Part shown: positions 36,458 to 44,228 of the stretch, piece by piece
Position numbering within the stretch: position 1 is the stretch's first letter
Layout of the letters: every line of letters begins with the position of its first letter
Assembly: GCF_011250645.1 (NCBI RefSeq)
Contig: NZ_JAANNO010000006.1
Location: forward strand, 94,235-158,234
Reading direction: 5' to 3'
Length of the DNA stretch: 64,000 bases
DNA from: Motilibacter aurantiacus
GTDB lineage: Bacteria > Actinomycetota > Actinomycetes > Motilibacterales > Motilibacteraceae
Program-made: the position numbers and the translations under genes
Notes under the pieces: model-generated
Databases searched by the model: none
Told to the model about the DNA's origin: nothing
The model's input: the letters and a program-made list of their open reading frames with translations, nothing else

Positions 36458-37111
36458 TCAGGCGCCCGGGCGCGATGACGTGTCGGCAGCGGCCGTCGCG
36501 GCGTCGGTGCGCGCCATCGCCTGCCGGCGCACGAGCAGGGCCCGCTGCACGACCGTCACGGTCGCGCCCACCGCGACGAGCCACAGCGCAACGGTGTGGA
36601 TGTACGGCACGCCGAGGCCGTCGAGGCCGGTGGCCACCAGGATCGTCACCAGCCGGTCCGAGCGCTCCATGACGCCGACGTCCGCTCGCATCCCCAGCCC
36701 CTCGGCCCGGGCCTTGACGTAGGACACCAGCGAGCCGGCCACCAGGCCGTAGAGCGCGAGGCCGGCCAGCAGCGGGTCGTCGCCGTCCCCGAACCACCAG
36801 AGCAGGATCCCGACGAAGATCGCGGCGTCCCCCACGCGGTCGGTCGAGGAGTCGAGCCAGGCGCCCCAGGCCGAGGACCGGTTGGACAGCCGCGCCATCG
36901 TGCCGTCGATCATGTCGCTGAACACGAACCACGTGATGAAGAAACTGCCCCAGAAGAACTCGCCCCGCGGGAAGAACACGAGGGCGCCCACGCACACGCC
37001 GAGCGTGCCGAGCAGCGTGATGACGTCAGGGCTCACGCCGGCCCGCAGCAGGCCGCGCGCGATCGGGGTCATGACACGCGAGAAGAAGGCGCGCGCGTAC
37101 CGATTGAGCAT
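36458..37111 (-). CDS. pgsA: Phosphatidylinositol phosphate synthase (CDP-alcohol phosphatidyltransferase)
   Basis: 217 aa from the ATG at 37111, the same length as mycobacterial PgsA1; AGGA precedes it. A GTG at 37135 would add eight residues. The CDP-alcohol motif D-x2-D-G-x2-A-R-x8-G-x3-D-x3-D is 'DMIDGTMARLSN' with 'GAWLDSSTDR'. Six membrane helices. It joins CDP-diacylglycerol to inositol phosphate, the first step towards phosphatidylinositol and PIMs. It leads the PIM operon on the minus strand. Confidence 0.94.
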   Translation of the reverse strand: MLNRYARAFFSRVMTPIARGLLRAGVSPDVITLLGTLGVCVGALVFFPRGEFFWGSFFITWFVFSDMIDGTMARLSNRSSAWGAWLDSSTDRVGDAAIFVGILLWWFGDGDDPLLAGLALYGLVAGSLVSYVKARAEGLGMRADVGVMERSDRLVTILVATGLDGLGVPYIHTVALWLVAVGATVTVVQRALLVRRQAMARTDAATAAADTSSRPGA

Positions 37112-37347
37112 CCTCGTCCTGTCGCCGGCGGCCACCGCGCCGGGCAGGTCGTCCAGTGGGTGCGCGGTGGTGCTGACATCGTAGTGAGGACGGCGGGCGT
37201 GCCCGACCGTCCGCGGCGACGCGGCCCTCGGGCCCTTGCGGGGGCCCGACGACCGGAGCAGGCTTCCAGCCAGCCGGGCCGTCCGAGCCGGCCACCCGGA
37301 GCCGGCCGGTGACCCGACCTGTTGACGACGTACGAAGGAGGGGCCTC

Positions 37348-39504
37348 GTGGGATCTGCAGCGAGCCAGTCAGGAGCCGCCGGCGGCGGTGCGGCGCCGGT
37401 CGCCGAGCGCCCCGAGCAGGTGCGCAACGTCGTCCTCGTCGGGCACTCGGGCGCGGGCAAGACCACGCTGGTCGAGGCCGTCCTCGTCGCGGCCGGGACG
37501 ATCCCGCGCCCCGGCCGGGTCGAGGACGGCAGCACCGTGACCGACTTCGACGAGGCCGAGGCCCGCCAGCAGCGCACGGTCTCGCTCGCGCTCGCCCCGC
37601 TCCTGCACGACGGCATCAAGGTCAACCTGCTCGACGCCCCCGGCTACGCCGACTTCGTGGGGGACCTGCGCGCCGGGCTGCGCGCCGCCGACGCCGCCCT
37701 CTTCGTGGTCTCGGCCGTGGACGGCGTCGACGCGGCGACGTCCCTGCTGTGGGAGGAGTGCGCGGCGGTCGGCATGCCCCGCGCGGTGGTCGTCACCAAG
37801 CTGGACAAGGAGCGCGCGGACTTCGACGAGTCCGTCGCCGTCTGCCAGCGCGTGTTCGGCGACGGCGTGCTCCCGGCGTACGTCCCCCTGCTCGCCGACG
37901 ACGGCAGCGTGGCCGGGCTGTACGCCCTGCTCTCCCAGCGGATCGCGGACTACTCCTCGGGCAGCCGGGAGGAGCACCCGGCCGAGCCCGAGCACATCGA
38001 GGGCACCGCCGACGCGCGCGCCGCGCTGCTCGAGGGCATCATCGCCGAGTCCGAGGACGAGACGCTGATGGACCGTTACCTCGGCGGCGAGGAGCTCGAC
38101 GTCAAGACGCTCGTCGAGGACCTGGAGAAGGCGGTCGCCCGCGGCAGCTTCTACCCGGTGCTGCCCGTGTCGGCGCTCGACGGGGTGGGCATGGTCGAGC
38201 TGCTGGAGCTGATGACCCAGGCGTTCCCCTCCCCGCTCGAGCACCCGCTGCCGGCCGTCACCACCCCGGGTGGCGACCCGCAGCCTCCCCTCACCTGCTC
38301 CCCCGACGGCCCGCTGGTCGCCGAGGTGGTCAAGACCACGACCGACCCGTACGTCGGGCGGCTGAGCCTCGTCCGCGTCTTCTCCGGCACGCTGCGCCCC
38401 GACCTCCCGGTCCACGTCTCGGGGCACGCCGCGTCGTTCTTCGGCGAGACCGCCGGCCACCCCGACCACGACGTGGACGAGCGCATCGGCGCGCTGTCCT
38501 CGCCGCTGGGCAAGGCCCAGCGCCCGGTCCAGGCCTGCATCGCCGGTGACATCTGCGCCGTGGCCAAGCTCACCCGGGCCGAGACCGGCGACACGCTGTC
38601 GGCCAAGGAGCAGCCGCTGCTCGTGGAGCCGTGGACGATGCCCGAGCCGCTGCTCCCGGTGGCGATCCGGGCGCGGTCCCGCAGCGACGAGGACAAGCTC
38701 GGCGTCGCGCTCGGCCGCCTCGTCGCCGAGGACCCGACGCTGCGGCTCGTCCAGGACGCCGAGACCGGCCAGCTCGTCCTCTGGTGCATGGGCGAGGCGC
38801 ACGTCGACGTGGTGCTCTCGCGGCTGCAGGGGCGCTACGGCGTCGGGGTGGAGACCGAGCCGCTGCGGGTGTCCCTGCGCGAGACGTTCGCCGGGCCGGC
38901 CAAGGGCCACGGCCGGCACGTGAAGCAGTCCGGCGGGCACGGCCAGTTCGCCATCTGCGACGTCGAGGTCGAGCCGCTTCCGACCGGCGCGGGGTTCGAG
39001 TTCGTCGACAAGGTCGTGGGCGGTGCCGTCCCGCGCCAGTTCATCGCCTCCGTGGAGAAGGGCGTGCGCGCCCAGATGGCCAAGGGCGTCGCCGCGGGCT
39101 ACCCCGTCGTGGACATCCGCGTCACCCTCGTCGACGGCAAGGCGCACTCGGTCGACTCCTCGGACATGGCGTTCCAGATGGCCGGGGGGCTCGCGCTGCG
39201 GGACGCCGCCTCCGGCGCCGCGGTGTCGCTGCTCGAGCCCGTCGACGAGCTGCTCGTCATGGTGTCCGACGAGTACGTGGGCGCGGTCATGAGCGACCTG
39301 TCGGGCCGGCGCGGCAAGGTCCTGGGGACCGAGCCGGCGCCCGGCGGGCGGACGCTCGTGCGTGCCGAGGTCCCCGAGCCGGAGATCACCCGGTACGCGA
39401 TCGAGCTGCGCTCGCTGTCGCACGGCAGCGGGACGTTCACCCGCTCGTACGCCCGGCACGAGCCGATGCCGAGCCATCTCGCGGCGAAGGTGCTGGGCTC
39501 GTGA
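37348..39504 (+). CDS. Elongation factor G-like protein (EF-G2)
   Basis: 718 aa from the GTG at 37348, which has GAAGGAGGGG upstream. GTPase motifs are G1 'GHSGAGKTTLVEA', G3 'LLDAPGYADF' and G4 'VVVTKLDKER'. EF-G domains II-V follow ('LRDAASGAAVSLLEPVDELLVMVSDEYVGAVMSDL' region is domain IV/V, cited here by key parts). It diverges from canonical EF-G (DAPG instead of DTPG; different switch I), as in the actinobacterial EF-G2 subfamily found as a second copy. Role in translation is not known. Its last 68 bp overlap the convergent GH15-like gene. Confidence 0.9.
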   Translation: MGSAASQSGAAGGGAAPVAERPEQVRNVVLVGHSGAGKTTLVEAVLVAAGTIPRPGRVEDGSTVTDFDEAEARQQRTVSLALAPLLHDGIKVNLLDAPGYADFVGDLRAGLRAADAALFVVSAVDGVDAATSLLWEECAAVGMPRAVVVTKLDKERADFDESVAVCQRVFGDGVLPAYVPLLADDGSVAGLYALLSQRIADYSSGSREEHPAEPEHIEGTADARAALLEGIIAESEDETLMDRYLGGEELDVKTLVEDLEKAVARGSFYPVLPVSALDGVGMVELLELMTQAFPSPLEHPLPAVTTPGGDPQPPLTCSPDGPLVAEVVKTTTDPYVGRLSLVRVFSGTLRPDLPVHVSGHAASFFGETAGHPDHDVDERIGALSSPLGKAQRPVQACIAGDICAVAKLTRAETGDTLSAKEQPLLVEPWTMPEPLLPVAIRARSRSDEDKLGVALGRLVAEDPTLRLVQDAETGQLVLWCMGEAHVDVVLSRLQGRYGVGVETEPLRVSLRETFAGPAKGHGRHVKQSGGHGQFAICDVEVEPLPTGAGFEFVDKVVGGAVPRQFIASVEKGVRAQMAKGVAAGYPVVDIRVTLVDGKAHSVDSSDMAFQMAGGLALRDAASGAAVSLLEPVDELLVMVSDEYVGAVMSDLSGRRGKVLGTEPAPGGRTLVRAEVPEPEITRYAIELRSLSHGSGTFTRSYARHEPMPSHLAAKVLGS

Positions 39505-40903
39505 GCGCCTGGCCGGGCGCGGGCAGCGGCCGCTCCAGCGCCGTCAGCGCGAGCAGGGCCGACGCCGCCGTCCAGCCGAGGGGGGCGACCGACGCCGGCG
39601 ACCCATAGGCGTCGACCTTCTCCGGCAGCGCGCCCAGGGACGTGCGGTGGGCGGCGAGCCATCCGAGCAGGCGGCGCGCGTCCGCCGGCCGGCCCGTCGT
39701 CGCGTACGCCAGGGCGAAGGCGGCGGTCTCCGGCGTCCAGGCGGTGCTGGGGTTGGTGAACTCCTCGCCGGGGCGGACGCCCCCGCTGGGGGTGCGCAGG
39801 GCCTGCTCGGCACGGTCGAGGCTCGTGGGGCCGAGCAGGGCGCCGTCGCCGAAGGGCGGCGCGAGCCAGGCGACGGCCGAGTCGACTCCTCCCTCGCCGC
39901 CGGCGTACCGCGTCGGCCGGTCGCCGCTCCAGCCCGCGGCGAGCGCCGCCTGCAGCCGGCCGGCCGCCTCGGTGGCGAGGGCCGCGGTGGCGGGGTCGCC
40001 GCCGTGCCGGGCGAGGTCGGCCGCCGCCCGCATGCCGGCGAGCAGCGGGGCCACCGCGCCGAGCGTCGGGCCGTCGACCGACACCTCCCAGTAGTCCGGC
40101 ATGGCCGGCGGCAGCCCGTCCGGGCCGAGGCGGGCCGCGAGCGCCGACACGGCGCGGGCGACGGCGGGCGCGAGCTCGGTGCGCAGCCGGGCGGCCGCCG
40201 CGGGCCCTGCCGCCCGGCGTACCTCCTCCACGACCGTCCAGACCGCCCAGGGCACCCAGCCGTTGGCGTCGAGCTGGTCGGGCCGCTCGTCCGGCGGCCC
40301 GGAGCCGTCGGGCCGGGTGCGCGCCGCCCAGGTGCCGTCGGGGCGCTGCTGCCCGGCTATCCAGCGCAGCACCGACGCCGCCTCGGGGACGTGCCCGGTG
40401 ACGGCGAAGGCGGCAGCGACGAAGGCGGCGTCGCGCGGCCAGACGTACGCCCAGATGCCCTCCGGCGCGGCGAGGGAGGCCCCGTCCGGCCGGGTCAGCA
40501 GCCGCAGGTCCAGCAGCGCCCGTTCCGCCATGTCGCGCAGCGGCGCGGTGTCGCCGGGCACCGTGCCCTCGGCCAGCCAGCTGCGGGACGCCTGGACGAG
40601 GCGGGCGGCCCGGTCCTCGTCGCGGCGCTCGTCCCCGAGGTCGAGCGGGGCGGGGACCGCCGGCGCAGGGTCCGCCGGCCCGGTGAGCAGGACGCCGTCG
40701 GCGAGGCGCAGGACGCTGCTGCCGGGGACGTAGGCGGCACCGGGGCGCTCGGCGTGCAGCACCCGCACCGAGCCGGGCGTGCCGACCAGCCCGTGGCTGC
40801 GCAGCGCGACCGGCGGGGGGTCCCCGGGCGCGGCGGCGGTGACGCCGGCGGCGAGTGCGGAGGCGACGAGGACGACGGCCACTGCCCGCCACGCTGCCCG
40901 CAC
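39437..40903 (-). CDS. Secreted GH15-like (six-hairpin) glycosidase-type protein
   Basis: 488 aa from the GTG at 40903 with AGGAGG exactly 6 nt upstream. N-terminal signal peptide ('AVAVVLVASALAAGVTAAAPG'). The alpha/alpha-barrel region has 'GIWAYVWPRDAAFVAAAFAVTG', a typical GH15 W-x-R-D substrate-binding motif, 'QQRPDGTWAAR', 'DANGWVPWAVWTVVEE' and 'EEFTNPSTAWTPETAAFALAY'. Glucoamylase or trehalase activity is possible, but the catalytic acids cannot be assigned safely. It is divergent from the small-protein/HTTM operon and overlaps the EF-G2 gene at the 3' end. Confidence 0.8.
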   Translation of the reverse strand: MRAAWRAVAVVLVASALAAGVTAAAPGDPPPVALRSHGLVGTPGSVRVLHAERPGAAYVPGSSVLRLADGVLLTGPADPAPAVPAPLDLGDERRDEDRAARLVQASRSWLAEGTVPGDTAPLRDMAERALLDLRLLTRPDGASLAAPEGIWAYVWPRDAAFVAAAFAVTGHVPEAASVLRWIAGQQRPDGTWAARTRPDGSGPPDERPDQLDANGWVPWAVWTVVEEVRRAAGPAAAARLRTELAPAVARAVSALAARLGPDGLPPAMPDYWEVSVDGPTLGAVAPLLAGMRAAADLARHGGDPATAALATEAAGRLQAALAAGWSGDRPTRYAGGEGGVDSAVAWLAPPFGDGALLGPTSLDRAEQALRTPSGGVRPGEEFTNPSTAWTPETAAFALAYATTGRPADARRLLGWLAAHRTSLGALPEKVDAYGSPASVAPLGWTAASALLALTALERPLPAPGQALTSPAPSPRDGSASARAGRTSG

Positions 40904-40976
40904 CGATCGCCTCCTGATGACCGGCACTCTACGTGCGCGCCGGTTAGTCTCCCCGGGTGCCGGGGGTGGGAGGTCC

Positions 40977-41423
40977 GTGATCGACAGCGCGCTGGCGCGC
41001 GGCGCCGTCGCCTGGCGGGTAGCCGTCACGGTCGTGGCCGGCGCCCTGCTGACCGCCGGCACGCTCTGGGGCCAGGACGACGCCTGGCCCTTCGGGCCGT
41101 TCCGGATGTACTCGACCAGCACCGACCCCTCGGGGGTGGTCACCGTGCTCACCCTCGAGCGGCAGGCCCACGACGGCCGCTGGGCCGAGACCCCGCTCAC
41201 CGCGGAGAACGTCGGGATGAACCGGGCCGAGGCCGAGGGGCAGCAGCCCCGCCTCGTGGCCGACCCGGCGTTGCTGGCCCGGTTCGCCGAGGCGCACGAG
41301 CGCCTGCACCCGGAGGACGCGCCCTGGCCGGCCGTGCGCCTCGTCCGGGTCGCCACCGTGCTCGAGGACCGGCGCCCGACCGGCGAGGTCCGCCGGGAGG
41401 TGCTCGCCACGTGGCGACGCTGA
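40977..41423 (+). CDS. Small WPF-motif protein, copy 1
   Basis: 148 aa from the GTG at 40977 with GGGAGG upstream. One N-terminal hydrophobic helix ('AVTVVAGALLTAGTLWG'), then a non-cytoplasmic-looking domain with 'DDAWPFGPFRMYSTSTDPSG' and 'PLTAENVGMNRAEAEGQ', ending with 'RLVRVATVLEDRR'. It is clearly homologous to the gene at 42334. Its last 13 bp overlap the HTTM gene. No known function; its pairing with an HTTM protein suggests it is a partner or substrate. Confidence 0.75.
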   Translation: MIDSALARGAVAWRVAVTVVAGALLTAGTLWGQDDAWPFGPFRMYSTSTDPSGVVTVLTLERQAHDGRWAETPLTAENVGMNRAEAEGQQPRLVADPALLARFAEAHERLHPEDAPWPAVRLVRVATVLEDRRPTGEVRREVLATWRR

Positions 41424-42337
41424 CGCCTCAGCAGACGCGCGCGGCCCGGCGGACGTGGGGCGACCGGGCGCGCAACTGGCTGCTGCCGGCCGTCGCGCTG
41501 GAGCGCGTGGCGGTCCTCCGCGTCCTCGTCTACCTCTTCGTCCCGCTGGACGTGCTGCTGCTGCACACGATCGGCGACACCCGCAGCGCGGCCAACGCCG
41601 AGCTCTACTCCCCGCTGCTGATCGGCCGGCTGCTGCACCTGCCGGTGCCCAACGAGACGCTCGTGCTCGTCTGCAAGTGGGGCTCCGCGCTGCTCGCGCT
41701 GGCCGCGCTGAGCGGCCGCGCGCCCCGGGTGCTCGGCGTCGGCGTGCTGCTGCTGTGGGCCGAGTACCAGGTCGTCGCCTTCTCCTACGGCAAGGTCGAC
41801 CACGACCGGTTCGCCTTCCTCGTCGCCCTCGCGGTGCTGCCGACGGTGGGCCGGGCACGGCTGCGCGGCTGCGGCTCCTCCGAGGCGGCCGGGTGGGCGC
41901 TGCGCTCGGTGCAGCTCGCGGTCGTCGCCACCTACTTCTACGCGGCCTGGGCGAAGGTCCGGTTCGGCGGCTGGGAGTGGGTCAACTCGGCGACGCTAGC
42001 CCGGGCCGTGGACCGGCGCGGGACGGTGCTGTCGGAATGGATGCTCGACGTCCCCTGGACGCTGCACGTCGGGCAGTGGGTGATCGTCGCCTTCGAGCTG
42101 CTCGCCCCGGTGGTGCTGTTCGTGAACGAGCGCTGGCGGCTGCGGATCGTCGCGTTCTTCCTCGCCTTTCACCTGGCGACGTACGCCGGCACCACCATCT
42201 TCTTCTGGCCGCACACGCTCTGCCTGGCCGCTTTCCTCCCCCTCGAGCGGCTCGCCCCGCGGCTGGCGGTCGCCGCCGAGCGTGCCCGCGAGCGGCTCGG
42301 GCTGCCCGGGACACGGTCCCCGGCCCGCACGTCGTGA
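41411..42337 (+). CDS. HTTM (vitamin K carboxylase-like) membrane protein, copy 1
   Basis: 308 aa. At least six hydrophobic segments. The sequence fits the HTTM domain (horizontally transferred transmembrane domain, related to the membrane part of vitamin K-dependent gamma-carboxylase): 'YSPLLIGRLLHLPVP', 'FSYGKVDHDRFAFLVALAVL', 'VQLAVVATYFYAAWAKVRFG' and 'LAFHLATYAGTTIFFWPHTL'. The GTG at 41411 overlaps the previous gene by 13 bp. The homologous domain in this window is at 42807. Enzymatic activity is unproven. Confidence 0.82.
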   Translation: MATLTPQQTRAARRTWGDRARNWLLPAVALERVAVLRVLVYLFVPLDVLLLHTIGDTRSAANAELYSPLLIGRLLHLPVPNETLVLVCKWGSALLALAALSGRAPRVLGVGVLLLWAEYQVVAFSYGKVDHDRFAFLVALAVLPTVGRARLRGCGSSEAAGWALRSVQLAVVATYFYAAWAKVRFGGWEWVNSATLARAVDRRGTVLSEWMLDVPWTLHVGQWVIVAFELLAPVVLFVNERWRLRIVAFFLAFHLATYAGTTIFFWPHTLCLAAFLPLERLAPRLAVAAERARERLGLPGTRSPARTS

Positions 42338-42810
42338 CCGGCCCCGCGCGGCCGGGCCCACGCGGCGCCGACCTCCCGCTCACCCGCCGCGCCGTGCTCT
42401 GGCGCGGCGGCGCGCTCGCCGTGGTCACCGCCGGTGCGGCCTGGGGCAGCCTGCGCGGGGTCGACGACCACTGGCCCTTCGCGCCCATGTCGCAGTTCGC
42501 CTTCCGCACCGACCCGGACGGGGAGGTGCGCGCCGCCTTCGTGACCGCGGTGACCGACGCCGGCGACGCGGTCGACGTCCCGCTCACCAACGACTCGGTC
42601 GGGATGAACCGGGCGGAGGTCGAGGGCCAGCTGGAGAGCTTCCGCGAGCGGCCCGAGCGGCTGCGCGCGCTCGCCGAGGCGTGGGCCGCGCTGCACCCGG
42701 GACGTCCCCGGCTGGTCCGCGTGGAGCTGCACGAGCGCGTGACCCGGATGGAGGGCGGGCGGCTGCTCGACCCGGTCGAGGTGCCGGTAGCCGCTTGGCA
42801 GGGCCGGTGA
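42334..42810 (+). CDS. Small WPF-motif protein, copy 2
   Basis: 158 aa from the GTG at 42334, coupled to the HTTM gene before it by GTGA. N-terminal Arg-rich segment and hydrophobic helix ('LAVVTAGAAWGSLRG'), followed by 'DDHWPFAPMSQFAFRTDPDG', 'PLTNDSVGMNRAEVEGQ' and 'RPRLVRVELHERVTRME'. It shares the DD-x-WPF-x-P, TDP-x-G and VGMNRAE-x-EGQ motifs with the protein at 40977, so the two arose by duplication. Confidence 0.75.
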   Translation: MTGPARPGPRGADLPLTRRAVLWRGGALAVVTAGAAWGSLRGVDDHWPFAPMSQFAFRTDPDGEVRAAFVTAVTDAGDAVDVPLTNDSVGMNRAEVEGQLESFRERPERLRALAEAWAALHPGRPRLVRVELHERVTRMEGGRLLDPVEVPVAAWQGR

Positions 42811-43709
42811 GCGTGACCGTCGCCCCACCCGGGCGTGCCGCGCGCTGGCTGGCCCCGGCCGTACCGCTCGCCCGGGCCGCGGTGCTGCGCCGGGTGCTCG
42901 CCGTCTTCGTCCTGCTCGACATGGCGTTCCTCACCGCCGACGTCCTGCCGCACGCGAAGGGGCCGGCCGAGCTCTACCAGCCGCTGCTGCTGCGCCGGGT
43001 GCTGGGCCTGCCCGCGCCCGGCCCGGAGTACGTCCGGGCGCTGGCGGCCGTGGTGGTCGTGGCCGCGCTCGTCGTCGCCGCCGGCCGGCTGCCCCGGCTG
43101 GCCGGCGCCGTCCTGGCCGTCGGGTTCCTCGACTGGGTCTCGATCGCCTTCTCCTACGGCAAGATCGACCACGACCACTTCGCACTGGTCGTCGCGCTCT
43201 TCGCCCTCCCGACCGTCGGGCCGGCGGGCCTGCGTGACCTGCGCACGAGCGCAGCCGCAGGCTTCGCGCTCCGTGCGGTGCAGGTCGCCTGCGTGGCGAC
43301 GTACTTCCTGTCGGCGGTCGCGAAGATGCGCTTCGGCGGTGCCGGCTGGGCGACGGGGGCGACGTTCTCCTGGGCCATGTCGCGGCGGGGCACGCAGCTG
43401 GGCGACGTGCTCGCCGAGGCGCCGGCCCTGCTGCGCACCGCGCAGTGGGGCGTCCTCGTCATGGAAGCGCTGACCCCTGCACTCCTCGTCGTGCGAGCGC
43501 GCTGGCAGGCGATCGGCGCCCTCACGCTGGCGGCGTTCCACCTGGGGACCTGGGCGACGACCCGCATCCACTTCCTGCCGCTCGTGGTGTGCCTCGCGGC
43601 CTTCCTTCCCCTCGAGCGGCTGGTGCCGGCGCGCCCGTTGCTCGCCCGGCTCGGCTCAGGGCTCGCCCGGCCAGGCGGCCGCGAGCAGGCGGCGGGTCTC
43701 CGCCAGTAG
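42807..43709 (+). CDS. HTTM membrane protein, copy 2
   Basis: 300 aa from the GTG at 42807 (GTGA overlap with the preceding small protein). Motifs align with copy 1: 'YQPLLLRRVLGLPAPG', 'FSYGKIDHDHFALVVALFAL', 'VQVACVATYFLSAVAKMRFG' and 'AAFHLGTWATTRIHFLPLVV'. Membrane-embedded. Its last 54 bp overlap the convergent HIT-protein gene. Completes a four-gene operon small-HTTM-small-HTTM. Confidence 0.82.
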   Translation: MSVTVAPPGRAARWLAPAVPLARAAVLRRVLAVFVLLDMAFLTADVLPHAKGPAELYQPLLLRRVLGLPAPGPEYVRALAAVVVVAALVVAAGRLPRLAGAVLAVGFLDWVSIAFSYGKIDHDHFALVVALFALPTVGPAGLRDLRTSAAAGFALRAVQVACVATYFLSAVAKMRFGGAGWATGATFSWAMSRRGTQLGDVLAEAPALLRTAQWGVLVMEALTPALLVVRARWQAIGALTLAAFHLGTWATTRIHFLPLVVCLAAFLPLERLVPARPLLARLGSGLARPGGREQAAGLRQ

Positions 43710-44213
43710 CTGGGGCAGGACACGGGTGCGGGCCACGACCGGCATGAAGTTGGTGTCGCCACCCCACCGCGGCACGACGTGCTGGTGCAGGTGGGCGGCG
43801 ATGCCGGCTCCCGCGATGCCGCCCTGGTTCATCCCGATGTTGAAGCCCTGGGCCCCGCTGACCAGCCGCACCGTGCGCATCGCCGCCTGGGTGAAGGCCG
43901 CGAGCTCGGTCGTCTCCGCCACGTCGATGTCGGTGTAGTCGGGCACGTGGCGGTACGGGACCGCGAGCAGGTGGCCGGCGTTGTACGGGTAGAGGTTGAG
44001 GACGGCGTAGACCAGCTCGCCCCGGGCGACGATCAGCCCCTCCTCGTCGCTCAACGAGGGGATGTGGCAGAACGGGCAGGACTGCCCGCCCTCGTCGGAC
44101 GGCTTGTTCTCCCCGCGGATGTAGGCCATGCGGTGCGGGGTCCAGAGCCGCCCGAGCGCGTCGGGCTCCCCCGCTCCCTGCTGCTCGACGAGCTCGGGCG
44201 GCTCCAGCGTCAT
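43656..44213 (-). CDS. HIT-family hydrolase
   Basis: 185 aa. The histidine triad is 'AHLHQHVVPRW'; 'CPFCHIPS' forms a zinc site with a later His. 'NLYPYNAGHLLAVPYRHV' is the usual nucleotide-side motif. These proteins split nucleotide phosphoesters or phosphoramidates; substrate not defined. It directly follows thrS (15 bp) on the minus strand. In mycobacteria thrS-HIT-pgsA-acyltransferase-pimA is continuous; here pgsA is 6.5 kb away. Confidence 0.92.
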   Translation of the reverse strand: MTLEPPELVEQQGAGEPDALGRLWTPHRMAYIRGENKPSDEGGQSCPFCHIPSLSDEEGLIVARGELVYAVLNLYPYNAGHLLAVPYRHVPDYTDIDVAETTELAAFTQAAMRTVRLVSGAQGFNIGMNQGGIAGAGIAAHLHQHVVPRWGGDTNFMPVVARTRVLPQLLAETRRLLAAAWPGEP

Positions 44214-44228
44214 CTGCGGTCCCTGGCC

